A stretch of DNA of 36,489 nt from an uncultured Acidimicrobiia bacterium (GTDB taxonomy: Bacteria > Actinomycetota > Acidimicrobiia > Acidimicrobiales > CAIXPF01), in the NCBI GenBank assembly GCA_903921205.1, contig CAIXPF010000103.1:1-36489 (forward strand), read 5' to 3'. Numbering within the stretch: position 1 is the first letter of the stretch; the number at the start of each line of letters is the position of its first letter. Of the stretch, positions 31,566 to 36,489 are shown piece by piece. The notes under the pieces were generated by a model. The model was not told where the DNA came from, searched no databases, and worked only from the letters and a program-made list of their open reading frames with translations. Made by a program: the position numbers and the translations under genes.

Positions 31566-33278
31566 GACGGCGGTCCCGGCGGTGTCGCGGCCCGAGCGCA
31601 GCAGGGTTCCGGGCCGGGCCGGGGTGAACTCGCCGTTGCGCACGATCTCGGTACCGTTGACGAAGACGTGGTCGAAGCCGTCGGCCTCGCCGTACAGACG
31701 CCACGCCCCACCGGGCAGGTCGTACTTGGCGTAGGTCGGCCGGGCTCCCACGGTGGTCGGATCGATGATGTTGATGTCGGCGTGGTAGCCCTCGGCCAGC
31801 CGTCCGCGGTCCTTGATGCCGTAGAGGTGTGCGGGCACGTCGGCCAGGTGGTGCACGGCCTCCTCCCAGGTGAGCAGCTGGCGCTCACGCACGGCGTTGC
31901 CCAGCATGGCCGAGGTCGCGTTGAAGGTGGCGAGCAGGTCGAGGTGGGCCCCGGCGTCGGTGCCGCCCAGGACCGTGCGCTCGTCGCGCCAGACCTTGAC
32001 CCGCAGCTCCCAGGTCTCGTCGTCGTTGCCCCGCAACGGCTGCAGCAATCCGGTACGCAGCTCGTCGGCGACGACGATGTCGCAGAGTGTGTCGAAGGTG
32101 GAACGGCCCTGCTCCTCGGCGATCTCGCCGATGGTGCGGCCGAGGAACTGCTGGTTCTCGTCGCTGAACACGTCGCCGACGGTCAGGTTGTGCCACTTGG
32201 CGACCCCGCGCATCGGGGAGGGGCCCTGGGCCAGCTCGTCGAGCTCGCGGCGGCGCTCGGCGTCGGAGAGCATCGCCATCTTCTGGTCGTTCGGCAGGGC
32301 CATCGGCTCGCGCCAGCCGTTGAGGGCGTCGAACACGAACCCGCTCTCGAAGTTGAGGCGGCTCTCGATGGCGCAGGGCACGGTGAGGGCGATGATGCGA
32401 CCGCCGCGGGCCTGGGCGTACTCGTAGGCGCCGAGGTTGTTCTCCATCACCGCCATCTGCTGCGGGCTGGTCGAGGGGGCGATCAGGTTCCAGTTGAGCG
32501 TGCGCTGGGCGGCCGCCGACATGCGGGTGATCAGGTCGATGTGCTCGGGGTGGAACCGACCCACCGCCGGAATGAACTCGAGGGAGGTGCCCTCGAAGCG
32601 GCTGCAGACCGAGGACAGCGCCACCATCTCCTCCTCGGAGGCATGGCGGGAGGGGACCGGCTGGCCGTTCGGGTCGTTGTGGGTGGTGGCCCAGCTCGAG
32701 CTGAACCCGAGACCGCCGGCGTCGAGGCCGTCGGCGAGAAGGGCCTGCATCGCGGCGAGCTCCTCCGGGGTGGCGGTGTGGCCGACCGAGCGCTCGCCCA
32801 TGACGTGACGGCGGATGGCGCTGTGGCCGACCATGAACCCGGCGTTCACCGACAGGGTGCCGTCGAGCTTGTCGAGCCACTCGCCGTAGCTGCTCCAGTT
32901 CCACGGGACCCCGACCCGCAGCGACTCGAGTGGCATGCCCTCGACCCGGGCCAGCATCCGCATGAGGTAGTCGCCGCTCTCCGGTGCGAGCGGGGCGATG
33001 GTGAAACCGCAGTTGCCGGCGATGACCGTGGTGATGCCGTGCAGGGGCGACGGGCTGAGCGTCTGGTCCCAGAACGCCTGGGCGTCGTAATGGGTGTGCA
33101 CGTCGATGAAGCCCGGGGTGACCATCTTGCCGGTGGCGTCGATCACCTGACGGGCGTCCTGCTCGTCGACGTTGCCGATCTTGACGATGCGCCCGTCCTT
33201 GATGGCCACGTCGGCCCGGCGGGCCGGACCCCCGGTGCCGTCGACCACGGTGCCGTTGCGGATGATGACGTCCAACAT
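31560..33278 (-). CDS. N-acyl-D-amino-acid deacylase-family amidohydrolase
   Basis: 572 residues. The N-terminal beta-sandwich strand (MLDVIIRNGTVVDGTG) leads to the metal motif DVHTHYD (His61, His63, Asp65), VIAGNCGFTIAPL, VGHSAIRRHVMG and the late GGTDAGAHLD loop, all typical of D-aminoacylase/dihydroorotase-like members. These hydrolyse N-acyl-D-amino acids; many actinobacterial relatives have unknown substrates. The start at MLDVIIRNG has GGGGGAAC a few bases upstream; the longer frame adds an arginine-rich leader. It is divergent from the CoA-transferase-family gene at 33400 and lies upstream of the Group-D monooxygenase. Confidence 0.9.
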   Translation of the reverse strand: MLDVIIRNGTVVDGTGGPARRADVAIKDGRIVKIGNVDEQDARQVIDATGKMVTPGFIDVHTHYDAQAFWDQTLSPSPLHGITTVIAGNCGFTIAPLAPESGDYLMRMLARVEGMPLESLRVGVPWNWSSYGEWLDKLDGTLSVNAGFMVGHSAIRRHVMGERSVGHTATPEELAAMQALLADGLDAGGLGFSSSWATTHNDPNGQPVPSRHASEEEMVALSSVCSRFEGTSLEFIPAVGRFHPEHIDLITRMSAAAQRTLNWNLIAPSTSPQQMAVMENNLGAYEYAQARGGRIIALTVPCAIESRLNFESGFVFDALNGWREPMALPNDQKMAMLSDAERRRELDELAQGPSPMRGVAKWHNLTVGDVFSDENQQFLGRTIGEIAEEQGRSTFDTLCDIVVADELRTGLLQPLRGNDDETWELRVKVWRDERTVLGGTDAGAHLDLLATFNATSAMLGNAVRERQLLTWEEAVHHLADVPAHLYGIKDRGRLAEGYHADINIIDPTTVGARPTYAKYDLPGGAWRLYGEADGFDHVFVNGTEIVRNGEFTPARPGTLLRSGRDTAGTAVG

Positions 33279-33399
33279 GATGTTCCCCCGAGCTGCAGCG
33301 TCGACCGGTCGGCGGCGATGAGCACCAAGGGTGTTCGGCCGTCGTCCTTGCGCGCGCACTCTACCGGGCGCGTGGGGTCACTGTGCCAGGATCTGCGCC

Positions 33400-34707
33400 A
33401 TGGATCGCACTGCCCGCTCCCACGTCGCCGAGCTCCGTCCCGAAGGCCGTCCGCGGCGCGACGGGCGACTGGTCGATGCCGCCACCGCGCTCGCCGCCAT
33501 CGCCGAGCGGGCCCGGGTGTACTTCTCGCCCATCTGCTCGGTGCCGGTGGCCCTGCTCGAGGCCATGGTCCAGCACGCCGACCGTTGGCGCGAGCTGACC
33601 CTGGTGACCGACTACCTCATCGACCCGGTGGCCCCCTTCGCCCATCCCAACGAGCCGTTCCGGCTGATCAGCCTGCAGCCGACGCCGGCCACCGACGCCA
33701 TGCGCCGCGCCGGGGCGATGCGGACGGTGTCGGCGAGCTACGGGCAGTTCGTGTCCCACCTGCAGCCGGGAGGTGCGATCGCGGTCGACGTGGCGCTGGT
33801 GCAGATCAGCCTGCCGGGTCCGGGAGGGCGGGTCAGCCTGGGCGTCGGTGGCGGGGTGACCGCCGAGCTGATCGGTCGGGTGCCCTTCGTGATCGCCGAG
33901 ATGAACCCGGCCATGCCCTACACCTTCGGGGCGTCGGAATGCGACCTGACCGATTTCGACCTGATCGTCGAGGTGGACCATCCGCTGGTGGAACTGTCCG
34001 TCCCGGCCCCCGACGACGTGGCGACGGCGATCGGTCGCCACGCCGCCTCACAGGTCCCCGACGGTGCGTGCCTCGAGTTCGGGATCGGGGCCATCCCCGA
34101 GGCGGTCCTGACCGCGCTGCACGACCGCACCGATCTCGGGCTGCACGGCGGGATGATCAGCGATGCGGTGGTGGACCTCGCCGCGGTCGGAGCGCTCAGC
34201 GGTCGCCGCAAGAGCGTCGACGCCGGCCTGCACGTCGGCGCCGGGGTGGTGGGGACCCGCCGGGTCTTCGACTGGGTGGACCGCAACCCCGACGTCTACG
34301 TGGTCGGGTCGTCCTACAGCCACGGCATCTGCGACCTCGCCCGCCAGGAACGCTTCACCGCCATCAACTCGGCCATCGAGATCGCCTGCGACGGCTCGGT
34401 CAACGCCGAGGTCGCCGGGACCAAGGTCGTGTCGGGTCCCGGTGGCCAGCCCGACTTCGCGATCGGGGCGAACCTGGCCCCCGGCGGGATCTCGATGCTC
34501 GCCTTGCGATCCACCGCCGCTGGCGGCACGGTGTCACGCATCGTCGGCCAGCTCCCGGCCGGCAGCCCGACCACCCTGCCGCGGCACCTCGTTGACCGGG
34601 TCGTCACCGAGTTCGGTGTCGCCGAGCTGAAGGGTCGCTCGCCCGAGGAACGACGCGAGGCGTTGCGGGCCGTCGCCCACCCCGACCATCGCGCCGCCCT
34701 GGGCTGA
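33400..34707 (+). CDS. Acetyl-CoA hydrolase/4-hydroxybutyrate CoA-transferase-family protein lacking the usual glutamate
   Basis: 435 residues, full length for family I-type AcetylCoA_hyd proteins. FSPICSVPVALLEAM, LGVGGGVTAELIG, LEFGIGAIPEAVL and GSGGQPDFA-like (GPGGQPDFAIGA) are recognisable. In characterised members the acyl-enzyme glutamate sits in LGIHSEM/LHTEM; here the segment reads LHGGMISDAVVDL, with Gly at residue 251. It may be catalytically altered or inactive. The start at MDRTARSH is preferred; CAGGAT lies seven bases upstream but is a poor -10 match. It converges with the luciferase-like gene seven bases away. Confidence 0.85.
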   Translation: MDRTARSHVAELRPEGRPRRDGRLVDAATALAAIAERARVYFSPICSVPVALLEAMVQHADRWRELTLVTDYLIDPVAPFAHPNEPFRLISLQPTPATDAMRRAGAMRTVSASYGQFVSHLQPGGAIAVDVALVQISLPGPGGRVSLGVGGGVTAELIGRVPFVIAEMNPAMPYTFGASECDLTDFDLIVEVDHPLVELSVPAPDDVATAIGRHAASQVPDGACLEFGIGAIPEAVLTALHDRTDLGLHGGMISDAVVDLAAVGALSGRRKSVDAGLHVGAGVVGTRRVFDWVDRNPDVYVVGSSYSHGICDLARQERFTAINSAIEIACDGSVNAEVAGTKVVSGPGGQPDFAIGANLAPGGISMLALRSTAAGGTVSRIVGQLPAGSPTTLPRHLVDRVVTEFGVAELKGRSPEERREALRAVAHPDHRAALG

Positions 34708-34714
34708 TCGCAGG

Positions 34715-35590
34715 TCAGTCGAGCCGCGACAGGGCCTCGTCGGCGAAACGGCGCACCGCCTCCTCGGGGGTGCCCATGCGCAGGGCCTGCACGTTCACGA
34801 GCAGCCGGTGGACGCCCGCCTCCTCGTAGGCCTTGGCGCCGTCGAGCCCCTCTCGCGAGTAGTTCCAGTAGGCGGTGATCTCGAGCTCGGAGATGTCGCG
34901 GCCCTGCCGGTCGCATTCGGCCTGGAGCTTGGCCATCAACTCCTTGAAGTGCTCGAGGTCGCGATGGATGACGTACCAGCCGTCACCGCGGGCCACGACC
35001 CGGCGGATCGCCGGTGCGCTCGTACCGCCGACGATGATGGGCACGCGCGGCTTCTGTGCCGGGGTCGGCCGCATGCTGAACCCGTGCCAGTCGAGGAACT
35101 GGCCCTTGAAGTTCACCGTCTCGCCCGTCCACACCTGGGTCATGGCATCGATGTACTCGTCGGCGCGCGGGCCGCGATCGTCGAAGGGCACGTTGAGGGC
35201 GTCGAACTCCTCCTTCAGCCACCCCACACCAAGGCCCAGCATCAGCCGGCCACCGGAGAGGTGATCGATCGAGGAGGCCTGCTTGGCCAGGTACAGCGGG
35301 TTGGTCTGGCTCAGGATGTTGACGCCGGTGCCCAAGCGGATCGTCTCGGTGCAGGCGGCCACCCAGGCCAACGCGATCAGCGAGTCGACGAACTGATCGC
35401 TGCCGGACACCGCGATCTTGCCCTGGGGATTGTACGGGTACACCGAGTTGTAGTCGTCGGGGATGATGACGTGCTCGAAGGTCCACATCGACTCGAACCC
35501 GAGCTTCTCCACCAGCGGGGCGAAGCTGGTGAGGAACCTGCGGTCCTCGATGTAGTTGCGGGAGTTGATCGGGACGATACCGACGTGCAT
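34715..35590 (-). CDS. Luciferase-like (LLM) F420-type oxidoreductase
   Basis: 291 residues. MHVGIVPINSRNYI, LGFESMWTFEHVIIP, LGTGVNILSQTNPLYLAKQ, GGRLMLGLGVGWLKEEFDAL and VPIIVGGTSAPAIRRVVARG are the standard F420-dependent LLM blocks. A weak AAAGGA lies about ten bases before the ATG. It follows the BKACE gene by 75 bases on the same strand; that interval is filled by 16-bp G-rich repeats. Fifth luciferase-like paralogue of the window; substrate unknown. Confidence 0.9.
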   Translation of the reverse strand: MHVGIVPINSRNYIEDRRFLTSFAPLVEKLGFESMWTFEHVIIPDDYNSVYPYNPQGKIAVSGSDQFVDSLIALAWVAACTETIRLGTGVNILSQTNPLYLAKQASSIDHLSGGRLMLGLGVGWLKEEFDALNVPFDDRGPRADEYIDAMTQVWTGETVNFKGQFLDWHGFSMRPTPAQKPRVPIIVGGTSAPAIRRVVARGDGWYVIHRDLEHFKELMAKLQAECDRQGRDISELEITAYWNYSREGLDGAKAYEEAGVHRLLVNVQALRMGTPEEAVRRFADEALSRLD

Positions 35591-35620
35591 GGTGAGTGGT
35601 CCTTTCCGGTGGCCAGGTCA

Positions 35621-35668
35621 GCGGTTGGGTGGGTCTGCGGTTGGGTGGGTCTGCGGTTGGGTGGGTCA
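35621..35668. repeat. Three 16-bp tandem repeats with six GGG runs ending at a stop codon
   Basis: GCGGTTGGGTGGGTC(T/A) is repeated at 35621-35636, 35637-35652 and 35653-35668. The last copy ends in TCA, the stop codon (minus strand) of the BKACE gene. Six GGG runs spaced by 1 or 9 bases meet common G-quadruplex rules on the plus strand, which is the template strand for these genes. Confidence 0.9.
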
Positions 35669-36489
35669 GCGGGTGATGCCGAGCAACTCGGCGGTCTGGG
35701 CCGTGGTGGCGACGGGCCGGCCGACCTCGGCGGCGAGTGCGACACACTCGCCGATCAGCTCGGCGTTGGTGGGCCGGCGGTCCCCGGCGTATTCCTCGAG
35801 CCCGACGTGCAGGTGGCCGCCGAGCTCGAGTGCCCGTCGGGCGATGGGGGTCTCCATGAGATCGCCGCCCCACACCGACACCGACCACGGCAGGTCCGTA
35901 CCGTCGAGCATGCCGAGGTAGGCGTCGAGTGCGGCGACGGTCGGGGGCAGGCCGTAGCTCGCTGCCCGACCCCGGCCGAAGATGTCGTAGGGGCCGCAGA
36001 AGTACAGCTTCACCATGGCCCCGCGGGGCAGACGGCCTGCCCGGTGGTAGTGCAACGTGGTCTGCAGCCACCCCGGCTCGTAGACCGCGATGGAAGGGGC
36101 CAGCGACCGACGGTCGCAGAAGGCGAAGAACGCCTTGATGTCCTCGAAGCTGTGGACGTAGCTGTAACCGGTCGGCAGTCCGTCCGCGTCGAGCCAGGCA
36201 ACGTTGGTCGAGCCGGGATCGACGTAGGCCATGGGCATGGCCGGGCCGAGCTCGTCGGCGAGGATCTCGAGATGGGCCAGGCGGTCCTCGATGCTCGACG
36301 ACGCGACCCCCGTCGCATACCAGATGGTATCGGGACGTTCGGCGAGGATCGGCCGCCACGCGGCGAGGTAGTCGTCTGCGGCCTCGCGGCCGAGCAGATG
36401 GAAGTTGGCGTTGTGGGCGTGGATGATCGAGGCGCCGGCGTTGAGGCTGCTCAGTACGTCCGCATGGATCTCGTCGGGCTGGCGCGGCA
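35666..36489 (-). CDS. BKACE-family (DUF849) beta-keto acid cleavage enzyme, 5' end outside the window
   Basis: The frame continues past the internal Met at 36238 to the window edge, so at least 274 residues are present and the N-terminus is missing. Upstream translation reads AGASIIHAHNANFHLLG, where His-Ala-His matches the zinc-binding HxH of 3-keto-5-aminohexanoate cleavage enzymes. Later segments (VSVWGGDLMETP, HLHVGLEEY, RRPTNAELI) are also family-typical. BKACE enzymes combine a beta-keto acid with acetyl-CoA to give acetoacetate and a new acyl-CoA. With the neighbouring CoA-transferase-family gene it suggests a keto-acid degradation branch. Confidence 0.88.
   Translation of the reverse strand, partial: PRQPDEIHADVLSSLNAGASIIHAHNANFHLLGREAADDYLAAWRPILAERPDTIWYATGVASSSIEDRLAHLEILADELGPAMPMAYVDPGSTNVAWLDADGLPTGYSYVHSFEDIKAFFAFCDRRSLAPSIAVYEPGWLQTTLHYHRAGRLPRGAMVKLYFCGPYDIFGRGRAASYGLPPTVAALDAYLGMLDGTDLPWSVSVWGGDLMETPIARRALELGGHLHVGLEEYAGDRRPTNAELIGECVALAAEVGRPVATTAQTAELLGITR

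Noticed and set aside
31329-34595. 1088-residue plus-strand open frame
   Set aside because: Overlaps three well-supported genes and reads as Arg/Gly/Val-rich shadow sequence without motifs.
35621-35668. CRISPR-like array
   Set aside because: The 16-bp units are head-to-tail with no spacers and no cas genes; a simple tandem repeat.

Overview
The window is a GC-rich, tightly packed stretch of bacterial chromosome. It most likely comes from an uncultured or environmental member of the Actinomycetota, possibly an Acidimicrobiia-like lineage. Supporting signs are five luciferase-like flavin/F420-type oxidoreductases, a mycothiol-dependent maleylpyruvate-isomerase-type protein, a Group-D acyl-CoA-dehydrogenase-like monooxygenase, a bacterial P450, an Nei-type glycosylase, and many start codons placed 6-9 bases after a TANNNT hexamer, as in actinobacterial leaderless transcripts. 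The taxon is inferred, not proven. I see no rRNA, tRNA, CRISPR array, insertion sequence, phage gene or transcriptional regulator.

Layout. 1-4.9 kb: end of an upstream gene, an MDR alcohol dehydrogenase (-), an F420-type oxidoreductase translationally coupled to a crotonase-fold protein (+), a CaiB/BaiF CoA-transferase and a DUF4126 membrane protein (-). 5.0-10.7 kb: a mycothiol-dependent-type enzyme (+), then a minus-strand operon of luciferase-like oxidoreductase, molybdenum hydroxylase large subunit, an unlisted 56-residue membrane protein and a DAO-type flavoenzyme. 10.8-12.9 kb: a solitary branched-chain-amino-acid-type binding lipoprotein and a TrxC-like thioredoxin with a CsoR/CstR-like palindrome at its promoter. 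13.0-19.2 kb: a minus-strand catabolic block (P450, SDR, luciferase-like oxidoreductase, epoxide hydrolase, SDR, amidohydrolase). 19.4-23.2 kb: lipid and envelope genes (AUR1-like PAP2, GDPD, VC0807-like membrane protein), a cupin and Nei. 23.3-30.3 kb: luciferase-like oxidoreductase, FabH-like ketosynthase, a B12-binding-like radical SAM protein, a double CaiB/BaiF fusion and an SMP-30-like protein. 30.3-36.5 kb: Group-D monooxygenase, D-aminoacylase-type amidohydrolase, acetyl-CoA hydrolase/transferase-family protein, luciferase-like oxidoreductase and a BKACE (DUF849) gene running off the right edge.

The gene content suggests a catabolic neighbourhood for oxygenated lipids, terpenoids, steroids or xenobiotics: oxygenation (P450, flavin monooxygenases, Mo-hydroxylase), epoxide opening, alcohol oxidation (ADH, SDRs), CoA activation by transfer, and beta-oxidation-type or BKACE-type cleavage. 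The substrate cannot be read from the sequence.

Two non-gene patterns stand out. First, at least ten genes have TANNNT-N6-9-ATG starts consistent with leaderless or near-leaderless mRNAs; in trxC this -10 box is built into the operator palindrome. Second, repeats and hairpins are repeatedly anchored on stop codons: coding tails form one arm of an inverted repeat, convergent genes share arms carrying both stops, and stop-codon regions are tandemly duplicated. Several encoded enzymes also lack canonical catalytic residues (crotonase, CoA-transferase-family protein, N-half of the CaiB fusion).
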